In this document: positions 12,314-24,189 of the stretch, in pieces
Layout of the letters: every line of letters starts with the position of its first letter
Numbering within the stretch: position 1 is the first letter of the stretch
Origin: Volutella citrinella
Taxonomy: Eukaryota; Ascomycota; Sordariomycetes; Hypocreales; Nectriaceae
Reading direction: 5' to 3'
DNA: 64,000 nt
Assembly: GCA_034401135.1 (NCBI GenBank)
Contig: JAWZSP010000008.1
Span: 434,001-498,000, forward strand
Made by a program: the position numbers and the translations under genes
Notes under the pieces: generated by a model
The model's database searches: none
Told to the model about the DNA's origin: nothing
Seen by the model: the letters and a program-made list of their open reading frames with translations, nothing else

Positions 12314-14340
12314 ATGGTTCTCGAGGCGTACACCTACGTCTTCGCCCTGGGCACTTGCTTTGCCCTGCTTGAGGCTTACAACAACGGCGCCAGTATGTCC
12401 TACCCCAGCCCAATCCCCCTCCCCCGCCTTCTCTTGGCTCCTTGGCTGCCAAGTCACCCAAGAGATCGCCAAGCCTGCCATGCATCTACCGCAGCACCAG
12501 CATCACCAGCAAAGCTAACCTGAGCCTCTCACTACAGACGATGTCGCCAACGCCTGGGCCACTTCGGTCTCGTCCCGATCCGTCACCTACCGAGGTGCCA
12601 TGGTGCTCTGTCTAGTCTTCGAAATGGTCGGAGCCCTGGCAGTCGGTGCCCGAACTGCCGCCACCATCAAGAACGGTATCATTCCCCTCACCACCTTCAA
12701 GAACGACGCCGGTGTCCAGCTCCTCGCCTTCGCCTGTGCCTCCGCCGGTGCCTCCATGTGGGTCATGTGGTGCACTCGCCACAACGCCCACGTCTCGTCC
12801 ACCTACTCTCTGATTTCCTCCATCGCTGGTGTCGGTGTCGCTACTGGCGGTGTCAAGGGTGTCTCTTGGGGCTGGAACGATGGTCAGGGTCTCGGTGCCA
12901 TCTTCGCCGGTCTGGCCATGGCCCCTGCCTGCTCTGCTGCCTTCGGTGCCATCATCTTCATGCTCATCAAGGTCGTCGTTCACATGCGCAAGGACCCCGT
13001 CCCCTGGGCTGTCTGGACCTCTCCCTTTTTCTTCCTCATTGCCGGCTCCATCTGCACCCTTTCCGTCGTTTACAAGGGTTCCCCCAAGCTGGGCCTGAAC
13101 AAGAAGCCCGCATGGTACATCGCCGCCGTTGTCCTCGGTGTCGGCTGGGGTCTCTTCGTCCTCGCCGGTCTCTTCTTCGTTCCCTTCGTTCACGCCCGTG
13201 TCGTCAAGAAGGACTACACTCTCCGCTGGTGGATGGCCTTCCAGGGTCCCCTCCTGTTCAAGCGCCCCGCTCCCCCGGATGCCACCGAGGCCAAGGTCCC
13301 CAACTACGCTGTCATCCAGCACGGCCCCGAGTCCGATGACTCCTCCGCCACTGAGCAGAACATCAAGACTCTCGGCAAGACCTCCGGTGATGATGAGATC
13401 AACGCTGCCCCCAACACCGACGCCGCTGCCCAGCACGAGAAGACCCTTGTCGAGCGCGAGATCTCCCACGAGGACTACAAGAAGATGCTCGAGGACAACA
13501 TTGAGAAGCACCACGCCCACCTCCGCACCACCAAGGGTCCCCTCGGCTGGGCTATGCGCGTCCTCCACCGCAACCGTCTTAGCGCTGGCTCCATCCACGA
13601 GACTGCCAACCTGATTGCCCTTGTCAAGCGTGTCCCCGCCATGATCGTCGTCGCTCTTCTCTACGGTACCCACTACGATATCCACACTGCTCAGATCGGC
13701 ATTGAGGGCACTCCCGAGGGCAAGCGCATGGAGCGTGTCTACGCCTACGCCGCCAAGTACCCCAACGAGGTCGAGCACTTGTACTCTTTCGTCCAGATCA
13801 TCACTGCCTGCACTGCTTCTTTCGCTCACGGTGCCAACGATGTCGGTAACGCTGTCGGTGTCTGGGCTGGCATGTACGCCTGCTGGTACAACTCTCGCCC
13901 CGCCAAGAAGAACGAGGATGTCCCCCTGTGGCAGATTGCTGTCATCGCCCTCACCATTTGCTTCGGTTTCATCACCTACGGATACAACATCATGAAGGGT
14001 AAGCTCTCCACTGCAACCGACCATTATCAGAATCTCGCTAACAGCCAAAATAGTTATGGGTAACAAGATCACCTACCACTCCCCCAGCCGTGGTTCCTCC
14101 ATGGAGATGGGTGCCGCCATCACCATCATGATCTTCTCCCAGTACAAGCTCCCTGTCTCTACCTCCATGTGTATCACTGGCTCCACCGTCGGTGTCGGTC
14201 TGTGCAACGGTACCTACAAGGCTGTCAACTGGAAGCGAGTCTTCCTCCTGGTTTTCTCCTGGATCATGACTATCCCCATTGCCGGTCTCATTGGTGGTAT
14301 CCTCATGGGTCTTGCCCTCAACACCCCTCACTTCAAGTAA
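12314..14340 (+). CDS. pho-4: PHO-4/Pho89-type sodium/phosphate symporter
   Basis: Exons are 12314-12392, 12538-13998 and 14054-14340, coding for 608 residues; Neurospora PHO-4 is of similar size. It belongs to the PiT (PHO4) family of plasma-membrane high-affinity sodium-coupled phosphate permeases. Both family signatures are present: GANDVANAWATS at residues 25-36, split by intron 1, and AHGANDVGNAVGVWAG near residue 455. Hydrophobic blocks flank a hydrophilic loop of about 130 residues (about 240-370) rich in Glu, Lys and His, as in the family. Intron 1 (145 bp) is longer than most here and carries four GCCAAG-type hexamers. Codon choice is strongly biased to C-ending codons, suggesting high expression, and this also creates a long meaningless open frame on the other strand. 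The long promoter has two CACGTG boxes. The gene converges on the secreted-protein gene at 14981. Confidence 0.95.
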
Positions 14341-14980
14341 AAGATACCCATGCATATCTCCTACCACTCACTTATCTGGTCTTGAGTTCCAGTTTGCTTT
14401 CCTCAACTTTAGACTAGTCGCAATCCTATAGACATCTTTACCACATATACCTCTTATATACCTCAAAATCTATTCTTTGTTTGAGAATTGCATTCTTGGT
14501 GCTCCCTATTCATTCCTCGTGCTTGTTGACTACGTAGACGAGATACCTTAACAATCCGATTAATCTGTTTGTCATTGTACTACACACCCACTCCTCCAAG
14601 TACGCTGAACCAACTTTGCGGTGACTCAGAGCAACTGTCAAGCTACGGGCGCAAACTAGTACTATTGACGCTCTGCCCCTCAATCCTTCGCTTCCCAGCC
14701 ACACCTAGTCAACGGTTTGAGGAGCGAGCAGAAACAAGTCAATCGGGCCGGTATTCCTAGGTGTGCCGATGTCTTTTTGGTATTGCGCCCAAGTCTAGGA
14801 CATATACAGAAGCTGGGCATCATCATCCGCCCACGGCCAGAGTCCCTGGCTGCACTCAAGTTCACATTTGCCGTTGGTGGGAAGGAAGGATAGGATTTTT
14901 ATAGACGGCCACCCTAATCTAAGCCTGCGTGATTTGAACTACTAGATATCCAGGAATTCCAACCGGTTTGGCGCGGCCAC
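14341..14980. other. convergent intergenic spacer
   Basis: 3' ends of the phosphate symporter and the secreted-protein gene face each other across 640 bp. The sequence just after 14341 is T/A-rich, as expected of 3' UTR and polyadenylation signals. No gene is seen. Confidence 0.6.
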
Positions 14981-17242
14981 CTAGTCGCAAGGGAAGTTGG
15001 GCTTGCTCTTGAGCATCTTGGTGCGCTCCGAGTCCCAATCCTTCATCCAATACTCGCGCGAATTCTTCCAAACCTCCTCAAACGAGCAGACCGGCACACC
15101 AACCAAGCCCAGGATATTCCTGAACGGAGTTTCGCCGCCGTCGACAACCTTGGCAATGTTGCCTTTGCTGTTCCAGTTGCCAGTCTTGTAGCCATTCTTC
15201 TTGCCATTGGCCTTCCAGCCATTGACGGCGCTGCCCATTGTCAACTTCAATCTCCTTGCACGTGTTCCGCAGGAATCTAGCGCTGGATTGCTTACTTGAG
15301 TACCAACTCGTTCATAGAGATGCCGAATTTCTTTCCGTAAAGCTCGTCACGGCCTCGAACAGACTCGAAGACGGGGCCATTTTCCGGGCAACCGTCATTT
15401 GGGCCGCAATAATCCCCGATCCTGACAGACATGATGACTGCCCAGATTAGCTGCGTGTTAGGGGGAACCTGCAAGACGGGGCATAACTCACGATACTGGT
15501 CGCTCAGCTTCTCCTTGGCAGGGTAGCAGACTCGCGAGTTTCGGAAGTCGTTCTTCCACTGCGCTTCCTTTATCATTTTGCGCCCGGCGTAATTCTTTTC
15601 GGCGATTTTCTTGAAGGGCTCGTAGCTGACATCCCAGAGATCGCATCCATGACCATCGCCTCCCTTGGGAAGGCCCTCCATGGTGCTGAGCGGGCATTAG
15701 AGCTGGCTCGTCGTTTAGCCACAGGAGGGGACGCAACTTACACAATGACAGGCATCGCCCTCTCTGGGCCAACGCTCCAAACCGGCTCGATGGACATGGC
15801 GTAGAAGAACATCTTGAAAGCTTCTTGCAGTTCTGGCGTAGCAGTACCAGTACCCGGCCCTGACACATTATATGACTTTCCGCCCTTGACCAGCCTACCA
15901 AGTTTGGCAGGGTCGCTGAACAGCTCTCCAGCAATGTCGGAGACCCCCTTTTTGTAGGTATCGCTGAGCATGCCAAAGCTGGCAGAGATCTGGTTGTCAA
16001 TGAGGTTGAGCTGTGCAACACCCGTAGACAGATAATCTTTGTACTAATTGGCGCATGTCAGAAAATGCCTGGTGCCATGAACTGGTCCACTTACGAAGTT
16101 GCTCGCGAACTGCGCCATGGCATTAACGTCGTCTTTTACAGTACCGAGTGTGTTGGGGTTCCTGGAAACGGTAGGAAATTGCTTGAAAACTATGCGAGGA
16201 ATGGCATCAAAACTGTTCGTTCGCATGTAACATGTCGTAAACAAGAAAGGGAGACCGACGTGAGTTGAAAGCTGCGGAACTGATGAAAGCAAAGCCCAGC
16301 GCGACGCCGTCAGCAATAAGCTTCTGTCGCTTCGCCTCTTTGATCTCGTCAAGGATTTGCTTCTTCTCTGGAGAAAAGACCTGGGAGCTGGTAAGTGGCC
16401 GTTGTTCTACTGAGGGGGGGGGGACTTGCGGTGGCAAAGAGTCCTGAGGACGCAGTTACGCTCCCTCCGGCATCCCTCATTCCCTCCAGGACTTTTTGAA
16501 TCCCGGAGTGAATGAGGCCAATGGAGCTGAGAATCACTATTCATCCGTCAACGAGAATGCTATCTGAGGAGGGACAGTCGCCTTACAGCCACCTGCGGGG
16601 GAGTTGACGTCGGCGTTTGGGTCACTGCCTTGTCCACAGTTGAACGTCATCTGTTTCGTCATGTTTAATGGCTTACTAGCTCGAGTTAGTAGTGTTTCAG
16701 GCTTACATCGCAGTTACTCGAGTCCAGCGAAGTACAGTCCCCACGGATCCTGGCATTGAAGAAATCGGCTGCAAAGGCGTCGAACTCGGCCGTTCTCTCC
16801 TGCCTCCCGGCAAAGGCAGCGGCAAGGTCCTCCCAGGCGCTATCGGCCTTGGAGGCCTTCCACATTTTCAAAGCATTCTCCTGCAATGCGCTGACGAGAT
16901 CGGGATGATCGCATTTGACATCACGCCACTGGGGTGGTCAGTTGGTCAACTGCAGTTCATATACGACAAAGGTCTTGGACCTACACCATTCTTATTGAAC
17001 TTCTTCTTGAATTCGGGCGTGTTTGAAGCTGGTTGTTTGATGCCGGAAACAGTTTGGCCCGTTTTGCTGCTTGCCGAGTCGGCGCGGGCCATGTTCTCAC
17101 GGATCTCAAGGCCCTATAGGGGAAGAGTGTCAGTGTTGGGATCTCAGCGGGGATACGGCATCTTGGAATATATGCCTACCTGGCCTGGGAAAGCAATGGC
17201 ACTGCCAGCCAAAAAGACGGCCAGAGTAAGATTGAGACGCAT
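14981..17242 (-). CDS. large secreted protein of unknown family, 11 exons
   Basis: Exons are 17242-17180, 17113-16985, 16928-16707, 16650-16587, 16536-16460, 16380-16260, 16189-16095, 16043-15742, 15685-15492, 15437-15296 and 15230-14981. They sum to 1659 nt with all phases matching, giving 552 residues. An N-terminal signal peptide (MRLNLTLAVFLAGSAIAFP) is clear. Cysteines recur (VKCDH, GDCTS, SSNCD, FNCGQ, GCDLW, VCYPA, YCGPNDGC, VCSFE, FPCD), fitting an extracellular disulfide-bonded protein. Residues about 206-224 form one internal hydrophobic, glycine-spaced segment (LIADGVALGFAFISSAAF), which might insert in or touch a membrane. I recognise no catalytic motif or family. Intron 5 contains a run of ten C on the coding strand; without splicing it the frame would break. 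The least certain junction is intron 6 (donor GTCGGT). Confidence 0.7.
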
Positions 17243-19168
17243 GATGAATGGGGACTGGGTGTTGCAAGAAAGGCAAGGCGTTGTGCACACTGTGGGCGAT
17301 GGTGAGCTGCGTACTGAAATTGAAAGCGAAAAAACATGGCTATCGGGTGTATTTATGTCTTTAGAGCTGGCGATGTTTTCAGGGGGCGTCACAAAAGCAG
17401 TTGCTGTGCCTGGCTGGATGATTCACGCGTTGGAAGGATTCGGTGAATGCTCGTGTCCGCGACCAACAACCAACAAGACCAACAAAACTGCCGAGAAACC
17501 AATTTCCATTGAAATGCCCAAAACATACTGGCCAGGGCTGGACGAACACAGCCTTGATCGTGGGGTGTAGAATGGCTGTGTAACTGCTGGCGCAGGGTTT
17601 ATTGCAGCCGCACGGCCCAAATGATATCGAGGCTGAAGAGCCCAATACAATGGTCAGGTTGTTTCAAATCAGTAGGTACGCTGACAAGTACAAGGATGTG
17701 CCATGGGGGGCTACTCTCGGTCGTCTATTTTGAACATATGTCGAACCAACAGCATCATGTAACAAGCTGAATAGAGTCAACTCAACTTGCGCCACATGGG
17801 CCAGGGAGTTGGTATCATACTAACTGGTAGAAAAGCAGCCGTGATACATCATTTTAACCAGGATACTTGCAAATAAATTACCTAATTGCCTCTTTGATGA
17901 TGTTGAGGTCTGTGGTCTACCAACACTCAGAGAGAGCATCGTCAGCTTCGGTGAAGCCACCTGAAAGAGAAAGCATTCTCACAGACGAAACACGGAAAAG
18001 CCTATTGACACTTGCCAGGGCGAGGGCGTATTAATGGGCGCTTGGATAAATTGCAATCGCTAAATCCAGTCGTTGACATCTCCCCTCAGCCAATTGGATG
18101 GCGTGAGACTCACACGTGAACCCTCTCAGGAGCACACTAAAGCGAAAGCACCCTTGCCAGATCCTTCGCGCAGCGACGCAGCTTCATCATCTTCTGTAAG
18201 CAGGATCCTGTTGTTCCTCTGTGCTGCGGCTCTATCTAATAGCCTATCTACAAGGATGGCAACGAGGCGGACCGCCGCCTCCTCAGATGGTGCAGCAATT
18301 TCTCGAGCTCGGCCCGGTTGCTTCAGCAGAAATACCTGATAATTACCTTCAGCATTGCTTGTTTTACAAGCCTTTTGCTTGATGAAGCTCTCCGTGCATG
18401 CCAAGCCCTGTCAACGCTCCTTGGATGAATGAATGGCTCAGCGATGTTGTTGATCTACCTGGGGCTGGGGACCTGACTGCGACGCCATGTATGATGGCGG
18501 CTTTCGCTTGCCGACTGGGGTTCCTACCCTGGCCACCGGGCGCCACGGTCACCTGTGCCGCTGCCGGTTTGCCCGACCAGTATGGCCAGACGCGAGCCAT
18601 GTTGCGCGACACTCGGAAGTTGTGACATGATCCTGCAGTGGTTTCATGCTGTTGGTAAGGATTGCCGACATTGCCTGTGTACTTAAGTTGCACAGTTCTT
18701 CACAGATAGGCTATTAGACCCTGAATTGATCTCACGGCTTGAAAGTATGCTATGAGACTACCGGGACAGCTCATGCCAATGCACCCCTAGGCTAGAGGGA
18801 GTGCCAGAGTATTGGATATTACAAACCATTCTATCATCCGTTATTCGCCCATTGTGGTATCCTAGCTCGAACTTATTTCTAGGCCTAGCCTACATATACG
18901 AGAAGAGCTGATTCAAATTAGAATAGGATGGCCTAGCAATTTTCTGATTGAGAGCATGCTCCATGTTGCTCGTGTCAGTGTCAGTGTGGGTTGGCCAGTC
19001 TGCCGAATACAAACACTTCATGGAGAAAAAGATGGAGGTAGCAGTAATAACTGCAAGCCAGTCTATAACAAAAGAAAATGTCTATATGCGTCTATAAAAA
19101 TGCAGTCCCAAGGTATTATTCAATCCGTACTCGTAAATTCATCTCTCCATGGAGTCTCGACGCGGCGA
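17243..19168. other. intergenic, moderately AT-rich in parts
   Basis: No convincing gene is seen. A minus-strand open stretch at about 18126-18360 reads somewhat like protein (PSEEAAVRLVAILVDRLLD) but has no clear start, partner exons or family, and its codon use differs from the real genes. 17650-18060 and 18640-19130 are AT-richer than the rest. Confidence 0.4.
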
Positions 19169-19662
19169 TTATTCCTTGTTGGCCTTGCCAGCGCGGTACC
19201 TATTGCGGGTTGTTAGTTCTTGTCCCCAACTCACATCTCAAGGCACCTTGACTCACTTCTTGAACTTCTTCTCGAAAACGTTGGCGCCGACGGCACCAGC
19301 AGTAGCGCTGGCGACGCTTCCCCAGAAGCCGGCGCCAGCCTTGCGGGCAACCCAACCGCCAGCACCACCGCCAACAAGGGTGGCGCCGAGGCCCTTCTCT
19401 CCATCAGGTCCGGGAGTCATCTCGGGCTGGTCATAAGGGCCGCCAGCGGGCGCACGGTAGTCGTTGTTCTGGGGATAGCTAGGAGCGTAGCCTTGGGGAG
19501 CGCCCTGGGCATAGGTAGCCTGCTGAGGGGCATACTGGGGCTAGAAAGCGGGGCAAGGTTAGTTTGGAGATTCTGTCAAACGCCTTTATGCGAGGAGGAA
19601 CTCACCTGGCCAGGGTAGCTGGAGTTGGCGTTGGTGTAACCGTAGTAGCTCTGGTTGGACAT
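19169..19662 (-). CDS. small Pro/Tyr/Gln-rich glycine-zipper protein
   Basis: Exons are 19662-19606, 19540-19257 and 19199-19169, coding for 123 residues. The N-terminal half (residues 1-60) is a low-complexity Tyr/Pro/Gln/Ala stretch (PQYAPQQATYAQGAPQGYAP). Residues about 68-107 are glycine- and alanine-spaced (GATLVGGGAGGWVARKAG, SVASATAGAVGA), like glycine-zipper membrane segments. The protein ends in a basic tail (EKKFKKYRAGKANKE). There is no signal peptide. Such short proteins are common and highly expressed in ascomycetes, with stress or membrane roles suggested but no firm function. Codon use is biased, consistent with good expression. The leader contains a (GATGAGATGT)-type repeat. 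Confidence 0.8.
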
Positions 19663-22389
19663 GATGGAGGTAGATAGAGAAGAAGTGTGATGAGAGAAAG
19701 TGTGCAGATGAGACTTGAATGAATACTGTGATGAGATGTGATGAGATGTGATGCGATGAGAATAATCGATTCAGAAACCGTTGAAACCATTCATATTTAT
19801 CTCTGGCCGTTCCTCATCGGTTTCCCATTCGCATTCGGCTTCGGGCGACACCTCGTCGTTGCGGGTGGCGCAGTTTGGCGAGGGTGGGGCTAAGCGCGCA
19901 GATGGTGGCTGAATGCTGTCAGGGGCTCATGCCGATGACGACGCCGCCCCTCCAATCGCCATTCAGATAGCTGATGATCATTACCGTAGCGGCGATCTAG
20001 CCATGTTCTGCGCCGCGAGATATCCTGGGGCACCTGAATATGTACACCTGGAGCCAATGAGAGCACAGAAGAATGAGCTCGGTTTCCACAGCGGTTCATC
20101 CGGGCTCAGACGATGACGAACGGGCAAAAGCATTGCGAGCTTCCGAGATCATGTGTCGGGGGATAAAAATAGGACATCTGGAGTTTGTCTTGATGGCGCC
20201 GTCTTGAATCATGTCTGTGGCGGGCGCCTCCATCGTAGACGGCACGGAAGCATCGGCGTATTTACAAAGTCACGGCCTTCGTGGCAAACCTCTCCCTTGC
20301 TGCAGCTACGCTTAATGAGGACCTTGATATTTTCTGGCCTCATCAATGGGACCTAATCCGTTGATTTGGCAGTCTGACCGCCGCGAGAGCGTGGCGGGCT
20401 GAGGTCATGGGAAAGGATGGGAAGGACTGTTGAGAGATGCATAGTGGTGGAGGTTCGGAGAATTAGCACAAGTATCCGTACTCTTTTTCGGAACGCTGCT
20501 GATGGAGTGCGTCTGTGCTTGTCGTAGAGACTGCATTTGGCTAACATAATCGTCTATCTATAGTAAGAATCCACGTCATGCCTTGCTACATAATGTTCTA
20601 TACTCTCTACCCCGATCTATGGCTGACAATCAACCCCGACATCATGAAAGCTGATGCGAATACACCTAGTTTAGCCAACTAGATTGATGCGCCTCATGTC
20701 GGACTGTCATAGCGCCTGAGATTCAGGTTTTAAGCTGATTCTAGTCGATATCATGGCACCCAGGCTGAAGCGAAGACAAATCCCAGTTCCCTTGCACAAC
20801 TGCCAATTATTTTGAAAGATAGAGATAAATATGAGCCCGACAAGGATTTCTGAAACCTGATGCTCGCGGATTGTGACTAAAGTAGTCCAGATGTAGCGGC
20901 TGCAGCCGAGGCGCGTAGAAGCATTACGGTCTCGTAAAATCGCCCGGAGAGGTTCGCATTGGTAAGATGGATGTTGCACAGAAGCGGTAATAATGGATCT
21001 GGCTTAGGCCCCGAACTTATCTCAAACTCAAGTTCAAGAGAGTCTAGGAATCACAACTAACCAAGATCAAAACCGTAGGAATGGGGAATTCTGCTCCCAT
21101 CCCACATCGAGAAATTGCCTGGAGCATCAGAGGCACATCTCGGCCATTGTATTTGGGAAGATCACGGTCGACGTTGGTGATCAAGTCAACTATGGGCTCG
21201 CACGATATCGCTAAGCAGCATCCTTGGACATTCTTCATGTTGGTACCAGGTGCCTGTTGGACCATCGTCATGGTGTCGGCACATTTCTCACGGTTTCCAG
21301 TACCTTTGAATCAATAGTCAGCATCGCCAACTAAATATGAAGAGTGGAGGCTCCACTGAGTTTTGCACTGGTGACTCTAGCTCGACCTGGGGCTGGGTGA
21401 GAGTCATCGTAGGCTGGCCGGCAGGGTAATTAATAGGTCCCCGAGAGTTGAGTAACTGTAGTAAGTGGCCACATTGGTTAGCTGACAAATTAATTCGGAT
21501 TGCATAATCCGTGATTCTCGGGGCCATGGTAGGGCACGTTGATCGACCAGAGATCCGCCCATGAGGAACACTGAATTACCGGGAAGCCGCTGGAAGGGCT
21601 GTTCGGGGTTTATGGTCGATATGCATGCATCGCCACTGGTATGTTTCACTCTCACAACTCAACGAGCCGGATCTGTGGCGGGCGAGAGCGGAATAGCAGG
21701 GTCGTATCCGTCTGCGGGGCGAAGCTTGTTCGAGGAGACGACTTAGCTAGGACAGGTAGATAGATAGTGGCGGTCGGAGGATGAGGCGACTCTCCGTCCT
21801 TGGCCTTCTTTTAATGGAGAGCTGCGGCCTGTTCGTCGGAGCGTGCCGGAGATATCTGACGGGTGCATATGTAGCACACAGCTTGCCGGACCGATTCCCT
21901 GGAGACTCCGATGGCTTTGGGTCGGCTGTTGGATATCTGGTTGGCTGGTCCGCCCTCCCCGGCCGATTCTTAATTATAGCCCTACCACACTTCTCGCCCA
22001 ATCGCACCAATAAATAGGCAGGTGGACCTCCAGCCGTCGACAACCATTGCCTCACAAGACTAGCGCGGCAGACAGGGACGACGCTAAGCCCCCCATCCCC
22101 GCCACCGCCCCTGTGATGTGCGCGATGCACGCACCGTGACGTATCTCCGTCAGCACACAGCCCAGCGAATGGGCGCACAAGAGGCCATCTTGGCATGCCG
22201 TGTCCCTGGCTGCTGGCTGAGCATGTGGGGCGGTCGCAACTTGATTCCTGTTTGGTCCTGATGTCGATCCGGGCCCGACTTGCGATATTTCACCTCGCGC
22301 GCATCCACCACCATCGCGACGATTTGGACGCCCACGCGCCCGCATTGCACATCGTCAATTAAAGGAGAGAAAGATTAGAGGCTGCCACA
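19663..22389. other. divergent intergenic region, no gene seen
   Basis: 2.7 kb between the glycine-zipper gene and the Zn2Cys6 gene. Open frames are short and unconvincing on both strands; 20300-21500 is AT-richer. The last 300 bp before 22390 are GC-rich and probably hold the promoter and leader of the regulator. Confidence 0.45.
19728..19760. repeat. (GATGAGATGT)n short tandem repeat
   Basis: About three imperfect copies of a 10-nt unit (GATGAGATGT, last copy GATGCGATGA) lie 65-100 bp upstream of the glycine-zipper gene's ATG, probably within its 5' leader. Confidence 0.6.
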
Positions 22390-24032
22390 ATGCCCGGTGT
22401 GCCATCCAGCAAAGGCTGCGAAGCGTGTCGCAGAAAGAAGAAAGGGGTTTGTGCTGTCCCTCCCCCCGCAGGAATCTACGCCCGTGGTCCATGTCCATGA
22501 CCATGACGCATCACCAACCGCTCATCATCGCTAACACTCGCTCCCACCCACAAAGTGCGACCAGAAGAAACCGTCATGCGGTCGGTGCACACGCGCCGGC
22601 ATCCCGTGCATCGGCAGCGGCCAGCAGCGCTTCAAGTTCCAGAACCGGGCGCTCGCCCGGCAGACGCCCGGCAGTGGCTCCGGGTCCGGGTCGGAGGGGT
22701 CGGCCAGCCCCGTGCTCACAATCATCCCCATGAGCCGGTCGACGGCGCTGGCCGGCTCGCTCGTCAGCCGGCTGCAGATTGACGACCTCAAGTACGACAT
22801 CACCTGCTACGGCCTGTTCCTGGACGACCTGCCGCAGCGCATCGGCCGCCACGCCGTGCTGGACGCCTCCATCGACGCCTTTGTTACGGCCTACTCGCGG
22901 CCGCCGCTGAGTCGGGACTCGGGCATGCTGGTCAAGTATGGTAATGCGCTGCGCGTGCTGAGCGACACTATGAGGGACGCGCCCAGCAAGCTGCCCCCGG
23001 AGGCGCTGTGTGCGGTCTACCTGATTATGCTCGTGCAGGTGAGGCCCCCCCCCGTCTCAAAATGAGTCTCGACATGCCGAGGCCACTGACACATGTCTAG
23101 GCGTGGATTGGGCGAAAGGACGACCAGGCCGTCGACCACGTCGAAGGAATGGCCATTATGCTGCGGTCAATGTCGTTTGAGCAAGATTTTGACCCCATTC
23201 AAAAGCAGATTCTCTTCACGATGCTGGTCCCAGTTGTAAGTCATCCTTCCTCTCCACCCTCGCAATCCGCCGCTCTGACCACGCGCAGATCTACGGCAGC
23301 ATCTCCAGCTCCAAGATCAAGCTGGGCCCGTGGTTCTTCGAAATCATCGAGAAGCTGGCCCCTCGAGGCCGTCTGGGCCCTCCGCCACCCGACGACAAGA
23401 AGCGACTGGGCGCGCGGTTCCCGATGAGCCTGTCCATGTGGAACCTGGCGCAGCTGCCCGAGTTCCTGCGCGAGCCCGAGAAGCACCACCTCGACATCCT
23501 GACGCTATACCACATCACGCTCGACGACACGGAGCTGTTCCGGGAGCGGCTCGAGGCGTTCCGTGGCGACGGCGACGATCCGGAAATGGTGGTGTTCCGG
23601 CGGCGCATGTTCCGCGGCCTGCAGACGGCGCTCAGCTTCGGCGTGTGCCTGTGCCTCATCCTCAACCAGCTGCTGCAGGGGTTCGACCCGGAGGACGCGC
23701 GGTACGTCGCCGAGGCTGAGGGCTTCGTCGAAAGCCTGCTGCCGCTCGCCGAAGAGGGCCTCAACTACTGGCCCATCGGGTCGGCGCACATGCCCATCGT
23801 GCTGACCGTCGCGTGGAGCGTCGCCGGTAGGGAGAAGCGTGCCGAGCTGATGACTATGATGGCGCGCTACAGGGGAGCTTTTGACTCGTGCGACGCGACC
23901 TATATGGCGCTGTGGTGGAAGGAGAAGTTTGAGCTGATCCGCAAGAGGCTCGACGCCCTGCGCGCGGCACAGCCGATTGAGGAGGAACCGCCCGAGAAGG
24001 ACATAACCGACGGGGAGTGCTGCGTTATGTGA
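22390..24032 (+). CDS. Zn2Cys6 fungal transcription factor with CaaX-like C-terminus
   Basis: Exons are 22390-22446, 22556-23038, 23101-23235 and 23289-24032, coding for 472 residues. The N-terminus is a binuclear zinc cluster (CEACRRKKKG joined to CDQKKPSCGRC), with the Cys spacing of Gal4-type DNA-binding domains; intron 1 splits it after the basic part, a common place. The rest is the alpha-helical fungal regulator region. A Gly/Ser-rich linker follows the zinc cluster. The last four residues are Cys-Cys-Val-Met, a good match to a farnesylation CaaX box, preceded by an acidic stretch (EEEPPEKD). This is unusual for a nuclear regulator. The gene converges on the adenylation-enzyme gene, with 157 bp between stop codons, so it may regulate that pathway; this is inferred from neighbourhood only. 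Confidence 0.85.
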
Positions 24033-24189
24033 GTGGGAGTTGGGAATTGCTGTTGGAATAAATGCAAGCAGAGGGAACAATGGAATGGCGCATAGGCAAC
24101 AAGGCAAGCTAGGAGTTGGACGGCGTCTCTTTAAAAATATATATATATAAAATACAGGCCAGTCCGATGTACCACCTCTCCAACACCTC

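Noticed and set aside
12612..14072. 486-codon open frame antisense to the phosphate symporter
   Set aside because: Composition is a Val/Asp/Gly/Leu-rich mirror of a C-biased coding strand; no domain, and the sense gene is certain with both PiT signatures.
16416..16425. ten-base C run (coding strand) as a frameshift in the secreted-protein gene
   Set aside because: It falls inside a 79-bp intron with good ends that joins the flanking frames in phase, so no frameshift is needed.
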